Made by a program: the position numbers and the translations under genes | Shown: piece after piece, positions 1-4,818 of the stretch | How positions within the stretch are numbered: position 1 is the first letter of the stretch | Layout: each line of letters begins with the position of its first letter | Notes under the pieces: generated by a model | Seen by the model: the letters and a program-made list of their open reading frames with translations, nothing else | Told to the model about the DNA's origin: nothing | Databases searched by the model: none | NCBI GenBank assembly: GCA_015494335.1 | Contig: WGBK01000107.1 | Coordinates: forward strand, 1-5,330 | DNA length: 5,330 nucleotides | Source of the DNA: Gammaproteobacteria bacterium | GTDB taxonomy: Bacteria > Pseudomonadota > Gammaproteobacteria > GCA-001735895 | Reading direction: 5' to 3'

Positions 1-35
1 GGTACGACCTGGCGTCGATCCACAGGAGATAACTC

Positions 36-464
36 ATGTCGAATCCATCGAAGAAATCGCCGACCGTGTTCTTCTTCGGTCCTGTCATCGCGACCTACAC
101 CCGCGCCCAGGCCATCGAGGAAGGAATGTTGATCGAGGCCGGCGCCATGGCAAAGGAGGTAGGCTTCAAGTGGCCGGTCGTACTGACCGCTGCCGCCTGG
201 GCCGATTGCGTGGCCTGGACCGACGAGGACAGCGAACGGCAGGTCTATCAAGACCAGTTGGGGCGATTGTGGGACGTGCTCTACATGGCCTCCCATGCCG
301 TCCGTACTGGCCGAGGTTCAGCCGATCAGGTGCTGTTTCAGCTCGAGCGGGTACCCCGGGACGGACAGTCGACACAGGCGCAGACGGTCACGCTGAAGCT
401 GATCGTCGGCCCGGGTGATCATGGCGAGCCAGTGATCACCATCCTGCTTCCGAATGAGGATTGA
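36..464 (+). CDS. DUF6573-family small protein, function unknown
   Basis: A complete 142-residue protein that I recognise as the DUF6573 type carried on proteobacterial plasmids and ICEs; no molecular function is known to me. Visible hallmarks are a YTRAQAIEEG segment near residues 21-30, a GFKWPVVLT stretch near 43-51, AWADCVAW near 53-60, GRLWDVLYMAS near 76-86, a VPRDG motif near 106-110, and the ending VITILLPNED, which is typical of the family. There is no signal peptide or membrane segment, so it is probably cytoplasmic. The start is supported by CAGGAGA at 21-27, about 8 nt before the ATG. A terminator-like hairpin follows about 50 nt after the stop, so it probably ends its own transcript. 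The family is confident; the function is unknown. Confidence 0.9.
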   Translation: MSNPSKKSPTVFFFGPVIATYTRAQAIEEGMLIEAGAMAKEVGFKWPVVLTAAAWADCVAWTDEDSERQVYQDQLGRLWDVLYMASHAVRTGRGSADQVLFQLERVPRDGQSTQAQTVTLKLIVGPGDHGEPVITILLPNED

Positions 465-514
465 TGTCGTATCGGGAAGCGACTCTTGGAACCTGGCTCA
501 TCATCCCATTCAAC

Positions 515-543
515 GCCCCGCTTCATGCGGGGCATCTTCTTTC
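515..543 (+). terminator. Probable rho-independent terminator after the DUF6573 gene
   Basis: GCCCCGC at 515-521 pairs perfectly with GCGGGGC at 527-533 around a TTCAT loop (522-526). It is followed by the pyrimidine-rich tract ATCTTCTTTCC. The stem is strong, but the T-run is interrupted by C, so termination may be imperfect. Its position about 50 nt after the stop of the small gene fits. If leaky, it would let transcription continue into the structured region downstream. Confidence 0.6.
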
Positions 544-627
544 CATTTCTTCCCTCCGCTTACCGATGTGACGACGAACAGACAGGCTGGATGCTGTTAG
601 GACACTCGTCGCCCAGATTCGTCATGG

Positions 628-735
628 CTGTCCACTGAGTCCACAGGTCCTGCCCGCCACGGCAACGCGAGCCTCGATCACTCGCGTGCCAAGGGCGGGG
701 CCGCGCCAGCGGCGCCTGTGGACCCCAGTGGGCAG
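628..735 (+). other. Branched (three-way-junction) fold at the 5' part of the structured region
   Basis: A long closing helix pairs 628-637 with 726-735 (10 bp, one G-T). It continues, after a small internal loop (A638 opposite 724-725), as GTCCACAGG 639-647 with CCTGTGGAC 715-723, plus a T648-G714 wobble. Inside lie two branches. The first is CCCGCC 653-658 with GGCGGG 694-699, leading to GGC 661-663 / GCC 688-690 and ACGCGAG 665-671 / CTCGCGT 681-687 with a bulged A664 and a 9-nt loop. The second is the hairpin CCGC 701-704 / GCGG 709-712. About 19 bp of closing helix spanning over 100 nt, with nested branches that do not conflict, is unlikely to be accidental even in GC-rich DNA. Confidence 0.6.
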
Positions 736-768
736 GCAGCATGCTCGAAGAGAGCGATTCCCTCTGTC

Positions 769-807
769 GCAAGCCCTGTGACAGGCGAAAGCCTGGCGCT
801 GGCTTGC
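769..807 (+). other. Nested stem-loop capped by a GAAA tetraloop
   Basis: GCAAGCC 769-775 pairs with GGCTTGC 801-807. Inside it, after an asymmetric internal loop, CAGGC 782-786 pairs with GCCTG 791-795 around GAAA (787-790). The GNRA cap is a typical RNA feature and exists only on the + strand. The small hairpin TGCTC 742-746 / GAGCG 752-756 (5-nt loop) lies just upstream. Confidence 0.5.
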
Positions 808-819
808 CCGAACCGAAGG

Positions 820-862
820 CGCCCTCGTCACTGGCGAGCGCAGCGGGGTAGTGACGAGGGCG
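820..862 (+). repeat. 13-bp perfect inverted repeat with a competing long-range partner
   Basis: CGCCCTCGTCACT (820-832) is perfectly inverted at AGTGACGAGGGCG (850-862) around a 17-nt loop (833-849). The right arm plus three more bases (855-865) can instead pair for 11 bp with TGCCGCCCTCG at 933-943. The two helices share 855-862 and cannot coexist. It could be a hairpin of the candidate RNA, a protein-binding palindrome for the integrase, or a terminator-like stem without a T-run. The pairing is seen; its role is unknown. Confidence 0.7.
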
Positions 863-959
863 GCAACCTCCGGAAACAGCGCGCAATGCCGGCAGGATTT
901 ACAGGTGCCAGGCCAGTGATGAAGCCCGATACTGCCGCCCTCGAACGATTTCATCCGTG

Positions 960-978
960 GCCACTGCGGATCAGTGGC
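960..978 (+). other. 7-bp perfect hairpin with 5-nt loop
   Basis: GCCACTG 960-966 pairs with CAGTGGC 972-978 around CGGAT (967-971). The loop bases CGGAT are themselves complementary to ATCCG at 953-957, giving either an alternative hairpin or a loop-to-flank contact. It is part of the candidate structured RNA. Confidence 0.5.
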
Positions 979-992
979 AACAGAGCGTAACC

Positions 993-1066
993 GGACCCTT
1001 CGATGCGCTGCGGCGAAAGCCGTGGGTCCTCTCTCGAAACCCGGACCGACGAAAGTGATCGGTCCG
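993..1066 (+). other. Two adjacent stems with GAAA loops
   Basis: GGACCC 993-998 pairs with GGGTCC 1024-1029 and encloses CGGC 1011-1014 / GCCG 1019-1022 capped by GAAA (1015-1018). Immediately after, CGGACCGA 1042-1049 pairs with TCGGTCCG 1059-1066 (8 bp). Its 9-nt loop (1050-1058) again contains GAAA. The shared GGACC/GGTCC words allow cross-pairing between the two stems, so the exact fold needs computation. Confidence 0.5.
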
Positions 1067-1172
1067 CTCTTGCAGACGTCTGTCTGCTTCAACCAACGAA
1101 CCGGGAGTCCCGCCCTGCGTGGATCCTCAGGTTCATATTTCATCAACCGCGGACTTGTTCCGCTCATTCGAA

Positions 1173-1305
1173 AAGGAGGTGATGACCATCAGTGAAACTC
1201 GCCCGTACAGGGCATGTTGGTCCACGCCGGACCAGTCCCCACGGGGAGAAACGGCGTTGCCTAGACCAGGCAATTTCAGGTCGAACTGGGCGTGGTGTCC
1301 CATGA
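1173..1305 (+). promoter_or_regulatory. Perfect Shine-Dalgarno with possible short leader ORF inside the structured leader
   Basis: AAGGAGGTGAT at 1173-1183 matches the 16S anti-Shine-Dalgarno along its whole length. The in-frame ATG at 1182 overlaps this motif, so it is too close to be served by it. A GTG at 1192, about 12 nt after GGAGG, opens a 37-codon arginine-rich reading frame that stops at TGA 1303-1305, overlapping the integrase-frame ATG 1302 as ATGA. This arrangement resembles a translationally coupled leader peptide. The peptide (GTG AAA CTC GCC...) has no recognisable family. Alternatively the motif serves the ATG at 1182 poorly, or is a structural or ribosome-binding element of the RNA. 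The motif is seen; the leader ORF is inferred. Confidence 0.3.
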
Positions 1306-1379
1306 CCGTACCGCTTGCGCGGGACCGACTGGCTACGGCCACCGGTTGGGTCAGAAACACTTACCTGAGAGAACACACT

Positions 1380-2246
1380 TTGAGAGATCTGAACTACCAA
1401 CTCAAACAGATCTGCCGTCGCAACCGGGATGGCAGTTTCACCACCCAGCAGGACCGCGAGCGGCTGTTGACCCAGATCGCCAACCAGCTCCACGACCTGG
1501 GATACCGTCACATGGGTGCGCAGTCACTCAAGCCCAAGCACGTCGAGGCCCTGGTCCAGTTCTGGAAAGACAAGGGACTATCGGCCGGGGCAATGAAGAA
1601 CCGGCTCGCGGCACTGCGCTGGTGGGCCCAGAAGGTCGGGCGGCAGAACGTCGTGGCCCGCTCGAACGACCACTACGGGATCCCGAACCGGCAGTTCGTC
1701 ACCAATGCGTCGAAGGCCCGGAGCCTGGGAGCAGAGGAGCTGGCAAAGATTCGCGATGCCCATGTGCGGATGAGCCTGGAATTGCAGCGGGCCTTCGGTC
1801 TGCGCCGCGAGGAAGCGATCAAGTTCATGCCGTCCTATGCGGACCGGGGCGATCATATCCTCCTCAAGGAGAGCTGGACCAAGGGCGGCAAGGCGCGTGC
1901 CATTCCAGTCCGGACCGACGCCCAGCGTGCGGTCCTGGACCGGGCGCGCCAGCTCGCCGGAAGGGGCTCCCTGATCCCCAGCGCCAAGAACTACCGCCAG
2001 CAGCTGCGGCGCTACGAGGCGGAAACCGGTCGAGCCGGGTTGTCCCGGATGCACGGCCTGCGCCACGCCTACGCCCAGGCCCGCTATGAGGAACTGACCG
2101 GGTGGGCCGCCCCGGCGGCCGGCGGGCCTTCGGTGAAGTCGCTCACGCCGGAGCAGCGGGAGATCGACCGGCAGGCCCGTCTGACGATCAGCCATGAGCT
2201 GGGCCACGAGCGTCCCCAGATCGTGGCGGTCTATTGTGGTACCTGA
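1380..2246 (+). CDS. Tyrosine recombinase / integrase (Integrase_1 type)
   Basis: Site-specific DNA recombinase that cuts and rejoins DNA through a 3'-phosphotyrosine link. From TTG 1380 it is 288 residues. An N-terminal SAM-like core-binding domain (about 1-105: NYQLKQICRRNRDGS, SLKPKHVEALV, MKNRLAALRWWAQKVG) is followed by the catalytic domain. The catalytic set is complete: Arg142 in GLRREEA, Lys168 in WTKGGKAR, His225/Arg228 in HGLR, His276 in HELGHER, nucleophile Tyr285 in AVYCGT. About 30 residues between HGLR and HELGH (ELTGWAAPAAGGPS...) are typical of this ICE-borne group. The start is uncertain: TTG 1380 agrees with my recollection of where homologues begin (MRDLNYQLKQ) and has GAGAG about 8 nt upstream. 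ATG 1302 would add 26 residues and ATG 1182 66, both translating the hairpin-rich leader. It probably moves or resolves this element or an accessory segment; the target site is not visible. Confidence 0.92.
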   Translation: MRDLNYQLKQICRRNRDGSFTTQQDRERLLTQIANQLHDLGYRHMGAQSLKPKHVEALVQFWKDKGLSAGAMKNRLAALRWWAQKVGRQNVVARSNDHYGIPNRQFVTNASKARSLGAEELAKIRDAHVRMSLELQRAFGLRREEAIKFMPSYADRGDHILLKESWTKGGKARAIPVRTDAQRAVLDRARQLAGRGSLIPSAKNYRQQLRRYEAETGRAGLSRMHGLRHAYAQARYEELTGWAAPAAGGPSVKSLTPEQREIDRQARLTISHELGHERPQIVAVYCGT

Positions 2247-2317
2247 CAAACTACCGAGGGTGCTCCGTGGGACCCCCGGGTGGAGATCGCCGGACCCAAA
2301 TCAGGTCTGTACGTAAC

Positions 2318-2346
2318 TTGACGATATTATACCAAACACCTAAAGT
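2318..2346 (+). promoter_or_regulatory. Probable promoter of the abiE operon
   Basis: TTGACG (2318-2323) and TAAAGT (2341-2346) are spaced by 17 nt; the -10 match is moderate and lies inside the operator palindrome. An alternative -10, TATTAT at 2325-2330, fits better itself but has no good -35. With the alternative, transcription would start at about 2337 and leave a leader of about 26 nt before ATG 2363. The region is markedly more AT-rich than its surroundings, as expected for a promoter. Confidence 0.55.
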
Positions 2347-2356
2347 ATTTAGGTGT
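2336..2356 (+). promoter_or_regulatory. Operator: 9-bp perfect inverted repeat before abiEi
   Basis: ACACCTAAA (2336-2344) is perfectly inverted as TTTAGGTGT (2348-2356) with the 3-nt spacer GTA. It overlaps the proposed promoter, and its right arm contains the AGGTG (2352-2355 core) that serves as ribosome-binding site for ATG 2363. Characterised AbiEi antitoxins repress their own promoter by binding inverted repeats, so this is the expected autoregulatory site. The palindrome is seen; AbiEi binding is inferred from the family. Confidence 0.75.
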
Positions 2357-2362
2357 AACCAA

Positions 2363-3190
2363 ATGAATCGTCAAATTGTGACCATGAAGACCCAGGACTT
2401 TTTTGCCAAGCACCCCGTCTTCCGACATGAGGAATTCGCCGCCTTTCTGACGGAAACGGGATCCGGCAACAAGAAGACCCGCGAGGCCTTGCTGGCCTAC
2501 CACGTCAAGTCGGGGCACTTGCTACGCATCCGGCGGGGGCTGTATGCCGTGGTTCCCCGTGGTTTCCGTCCTGAGGACTATCCGGTGGACCCCTACCTGC
2601 TGGCATGCCACCTCACCGATGATGCCGTGCTGGCCTATCACAGTGCCTTGCAGTTTCATGGCAAGGCCTATTCTGTTCATCGCCGATTTCCCTATTTCAG
2701 CCGGCGGGCGCGTCAGCCTTTCAGTTTCCAGGGTCAGACGTTTATCGCCACGCCCTTTCCCAAGGTCTTGCTGGAACAGCAGGCCGAAGACTTCGGTGTC
2801 GAGACCCGCAGCCATGGCGGTGGACAGGTTCGCGTTACCAGTCTGGAGCGGACACTGGTGGATGTGCTGGCTCGGCCCGATCTGGGGGGAGGATGGGAGG
2901 AGGTCTGGCGCTCCCTGGAAGGAGTGGAGTATTTCGATCTGGAACAGGTGGTCGAGTATGCACTGTTACTGAAGAGTGCGACGACAGCGGCCAAGGTGGG
3001 GTTCTTTTTGGAGCAGCATCGCGATGCTCTGATGGTGGAAGAGGTCCATCTGGACAGGTTGCGCAAGCACGTACCCAAACAGCCCTGTTACCTGGAGCGT
3101 AGCCGGCGAGAGTCCGGAAAGCTGGTGGCCTCCTGGAACCTGATCGTACCTCCCGCCGTTCTCGAACGGGCCTGGGAGGAGGTGGCGTGA
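2363..3190 (+). CDS. abiEi: AbiEi-family antitoxin / transcriptional repressor of a type IV toxin-antitoxin system
   Basis: A 275-residue cytoplasmic protein. The N-terminal part (about 8-65) is the winged-helix DNA-binding domain, ending in the wing-like LLRIRRGLYAVVP characteristic of AbiEi proteins. The C-terminal domain carries AYHSALQFHG (91-100), VTSLERTLVDVLARPDLGGGWEE (158-180) and KVGFFLEQHRD (211-221), the usual AbiEi landmarks. In the family it represses the abiE promoter and neutralises the AbiEii toxin without stable protein-protein binding (type IV). ATG 2363 has AGGTG 7 nt upstream and lies just after the operator; ATG 2384 (MKTQDFF) is an alternative without a ribosome-binding site. 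The frame is open upstream to 2234, but that start would run through the promoter and operator. Its stop overlaps the toxin start by 4 nt, so the pair is translationally coupled. Confidence 0.93.
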   Translation: MNRQIVTMKTQDFFAKHPVFRHEEFAAFLTETGSGNKKTREALLAYHVKSGHLLRIRRGLYAVVPRGFRPEDYPVDPYLLACHLTDDAVLAYHSALQFHGKAYSVHRRFPYFSRRARQPFSFQGQTFIATPFPKVLLEQQAEDFGVETRSHGGGQVRVTSLERTLVDVLARPDLGGGWEEVWRSLEGVEYFDLEQVVEYALLLKSATTAAKVGFFLEQHRDALMVEEVHLDRLRKHVPKQPCYLERSRRESGKLVASWNLIVPPAVLERAWEEVA

Positions 3191-4158
3191 ATCTCACACT
3201 GCAGGAACTCCAGTCCGAGGCGGCCGCCACCGGTTTTCCACCGGAGACCCTGGACAAGGTGATCCGCCTGATCGGTCTGTTGAATGCCTTCCAACGACAT
3301 CCTTACCTCAAGGATCGGGTCGTCCTGAAAGGCGGGACGGCACTCAACCTCTTCATCTTCGATCTTCCCAGATTATCGGTGGATATCGACCTGAACTATG
3401 TAGGGGCGGTCGATCGTGAGGGCATGCAGGCCGAGCGAGAGCAGATCGAACAGGCCATCATGGCCGTGTGCGGTCGGGAGGGGTTTGGTATCCGCCGGCA
3501 GCCGGAAGCCCATGCCGGGGGAAAGTGGCGGCTTGCCTACACCAACGCCCTGGGGCGAAATGCCAATCTGGAGATCGACGTGGTCTTCACCTTGAGGGTG
3601 CCGCTATGGCCCATTCAACGACGGGACTCACGACCCGTGGGCACGTTCCAGGCGAAGGACATACCGGTCCTCGATCTCCACGAACTCGCTGCTGGCAAGC
3701 TCGTGGCGCTCTTGTCGAGACAGGCCAGCCGGGACCTGTTCGATGCGCATGCGTTGCTGGGAGGGAACGATCTCGATCGTGACAAGCTGAGGTTGGGGTT
3801 TGTCGTCTATGGCGCATGCAACCGCCTGGATTGGCGGTCTGTCTCTCCGGCCGACATTCGCTGTGATTATCGGGAACTGCAACAACAGTTGCTTCCGGTT
3901 TTACGTGAGGATGCTGTGCCCGAGCGGAAGCTCCTGAGCGCCTGGATGGATCGGCTGGTCGACGAGTGCCGGGAGCGACTGGCCATGGTGCTGCCATTCG
4001 AGGCACACGAGCGCGAATTTCTGGAACGGGTACTGGAGCGTGGCGAGATCGTACCGGAGCTGCTGACCGATGATAATGAACTGGCGGAGCGTATCCGGCA
4101 GCATCCCCAGCTTCAGTGGAAAGCGCTCAATGTCCGGAAACACCGGGGAATATCGTAA
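3187..4158 (+). CDS. abiEii: AbiEii-family nucleotidyltransferase toxin
   Basis: A 323-residue protein of the AbiEii/AbiGii (DUF1814) nucleotidyltransferase family. The active-site signature is complete: KGGTALNLF (48-56) followed by SVDIDLNY, with metal-binding Asp66 and Asp68. A likely third carboxylate is Asp131 in LEIDVVF. Downstream motifs are AGKLVALLSR (169-178) and SRDLFDAH (181-188). Family members bind GTP or transfer nucleotides; the related MenT toxins modify tRNA 3' ends, and the AbiE outcome is reversible growth arrest that blocks phage. GTG 3187 overlaps the antitoxin stop as GTGA, with GGAGG just upstream (about 3176-3181), so both are made from one mRNA. No truncation or lost catalytic residue is visible, so the toxin appears functional. 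The exact substrate is unknown. Confidence 0.94.
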   Translation: MNLTLQELQSEAAATGFPPETLDKVIRLIGLLNAFQRHPYLKDRVVLKGGTALNLFIFDLPRLSVDIDLNYVGAVDREGMQAEREQIEQAIMAVCGREGFGIRRQPEAHAGGKWRLAYTNALGRNANLEIDVVFTLRVPLWPIQRRDSRPVGTFQAKDIPVLDLHELAAGKLVALLSRQASRDLFDAHALLGGNDLDRDKLRLGFVVYGACNRLDWRSVSPADIRCDYRELQQQLLPVLREDAVPERKLLSAWMDRLVDECRERLAMVLPFEAHEREFLERVLERGEIVPELLTDDNELAERIRQHPQLQWKALNVRKHRGIS

Positions 4159-4317
4159 AGGATCCTGAGATCGATCCAGGACCATCATCGTCCTAGGTAT
4201 CGGTCGCCTTTTCCAAAAAACACCGCACGGTCTCGGAAGCGTTTTCCATTCTTCGCTGACTGACACCCCTTCATGATGCCGACCAGGTTGCATCGATCCA
4301 CCGAGGCCAGGCACGTC

Positions 4318-4818
4318 ATGAAGCGTCCCAGTTATTACCCCAAACATCCGATCACGCCGGTTGCCGTCTGTGTCGCCGGATTTCTCGCCATTGGCGGCAC
4401 GAACCTTCAGGCGAAGGAGATTCAGGTCGGCCGCTATTCCACCACGACCACCGCGCCGACGCCGGCACAGGCCGAGTTGCTGTCGACCACGGTGACCCTC
4501 CGTTTCCCCGAGCGCATTCAGACCGTCGGAGAGGCAGTGCGGTATCTGTTGCAACGCAGCGGGTACCGGGTGGCTGATTCTGAAAGGGTGGGTTCGGAGA
4601 CGATGGCGTTGTTCGCATTGCCACTTCCCGCGGTTCATCGCAGCTTGGGGCCGATAACGCTGCGTGAGGCGCTACAGACCCTGGCCGGACCGGCTTTCAT
4701 TCTGGTGCAGGATCCCGTTCATCGGCTGATCACCTTCGAGCGTTGCGCCGGTACAGCCGTCTCCGGCCAGGAATCCAGAACGGTTCACGATAAGGGAGGT
4801 GCGAAGGATGAGCACTGA
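4318..4818 (+). CDS. PilL-like ICE conjugative transfer protein (PFGI-1 class, TIGR03748-like)
   Basis: A 166-residue protein that I recognise as the PilL N-terminal-type protein of PFGI-1/ICEclc-class elements. It has a Sec signal peptide: basic start MKRPSYYPKH, hydrophobic PVAVCVAGFLAIGG, and probable cleavage after NLQA (residue 32). The Cys in the hydrophobic part lacks a proper lipobox, so this is not a lipoprotein. The mature protein carries QVGRYSTTTTAPTPAQ (36-51), VTLRFPERIQTVGEAVRYLLQRSGYRV (59-85) and LPLPAVHRSLGPITLREALQTLAGPAFILVQDPVHRLITFE (101-141), the family hallmarks. The TVGEAVRYLL part resembles small periplasmic secretin-like domains. It probably acts in the periplasm in the conjugative pilus/mating apparatus. 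ATG 4318 is chosen over ATG 4273 because it begins the signal peptide directly and has GAGG upstream; 4273 has no ribosome-binding site. Confidence 0.9.
   Translation: MKRPSYYPKHPITPVAVCVAGFLAIGGTNLQAKEIQVGRYSTTTTAPTPAQAELLSTTVTLRFPERIQTVGEAVRYLLQRSGYRVADSERVGSETMALFALPLPAVHRSLGPITLREALQTLAGPAFILVQDPVHRLITFERCAGTAVSGQESRTVHDKGGAKDEH

Larger units (their letters stand above)
570..1375 (+). ncRNA. Candidate long structured RNA / leader upstream of the integrase
   Basis: There is no convincing ORF here, but a dense series of stems. Non-conflicting ones include: 572-576/607-611 with 577-581/594-598; 628-637/726-735; 639-648/714-723; 653-658/694-699; 661-671/681-690; 701-704/709-712; 743-746/752-755; 769-775/801-807 enclosing 782-786/791-795; 820-832/850-862; 960-966/972-978; 993-998/1024-1029 enclosing 1011-1014/1019-1022; 1042-1049/1059-1066; 1072-1077/1082-1087; 1102-1105/1109-1112; 1149-1153/1159-1163; 1218-1223/1229-1234; 1257-1262/1268-1273; 1311-1314/1319-1322; 1323-1332/1342-1352. 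Two stems close directly on GAAA tetraloops (787-790, 1015-1018) and a third GAAA sits inside the 1050-1058 loop. Several helices need G-T pairs that exist only if the + strand is the RNA. No group I/II intron, RNase P, tmRNA, hammerhead or riboswitch signature was recognised. Alternatives are an oriT/ssDNA-structured region or recombination sites for the adjacent integrase. The structure is seen in sequence; the RNA function is inferred. Confidence 0.5.

Noticed and set aside
464..571. 35-codon ORF starting at the TGATG junction after the DUF6573 gene
   Set aside because: It runs through the terminator-like hairpin 515-533, has no recognisable protein and no separate ribosome-binding site.
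820..862. REP/REPIN-like palindrome (contains GTAG next to a stem)
   Set aside because: There is only one copy in the window and it does not match REP consensus sequences I know. It is better explained as part of the larger structured region.
622..1167. 181-residue open frame on the minus strand (and 560-886 minus, 718-990 plus)
   Set aside because: The composition is rich in Arg, Ala, Pro, Cys and Gly without domain-like pattern, there is no recognisable family, and the frames overlap one another and the nested stems. They look like chance open frames in GC-rich structured DNA.
570..1379. Group I or II intron, hammerhead ribozyme, riboswitch, CRISPR array or integron attC site
   Set aside because: I saw no domain V, no CTGATGA hammerhead core with matching partner, no regularly spaced direct repeats, no attC-type boundaries and no known ligand-binding core. 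GAAA loops alone are not diagnostic.
1292..2089. 265-residue plus-strand frame inside the integrase, and the minus-strand frame 1578-2249
   Set aside because: They are alternate frames of a clearly recognised integrase, with Pro/Arg/Gly-rich composition typical of GC-rich shadows.
2206..2220. HELGH, a zinc-metalloprotease-like motif in the integrase
   Set aside because: It is the conserved His region of the tyrosine recombinase active site, in the right place before the nucleophile Tyr. The rest of the protein is an integrase.
2234..2362. Upstream extension of AbiEi to 2234 (MWYLTNYRG...)
   Set aside because: It would translate through the promoter and operator palindrome, overlap the integrase end and precede the family's N-terminal domain with unrelated sequence.
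4159..4317. Hairpins after abiEii (4163-4167/4177-4181 or 4178-4182/4190-4194) as terminator, and a promoter for the PilL-like gene
   Set aside because: The stems are only 5 bp, mutually exclusive and lack a following T-run. No convincing -35/-10 pair is visible in the gap.
3901..4638. 245-residue minus-strand open frame across the abiEii end and the PilL-like gene
   Set aside because: It lies opposite two well-supported genes and a gap and has no recognisable domain; it is a shadow frame.
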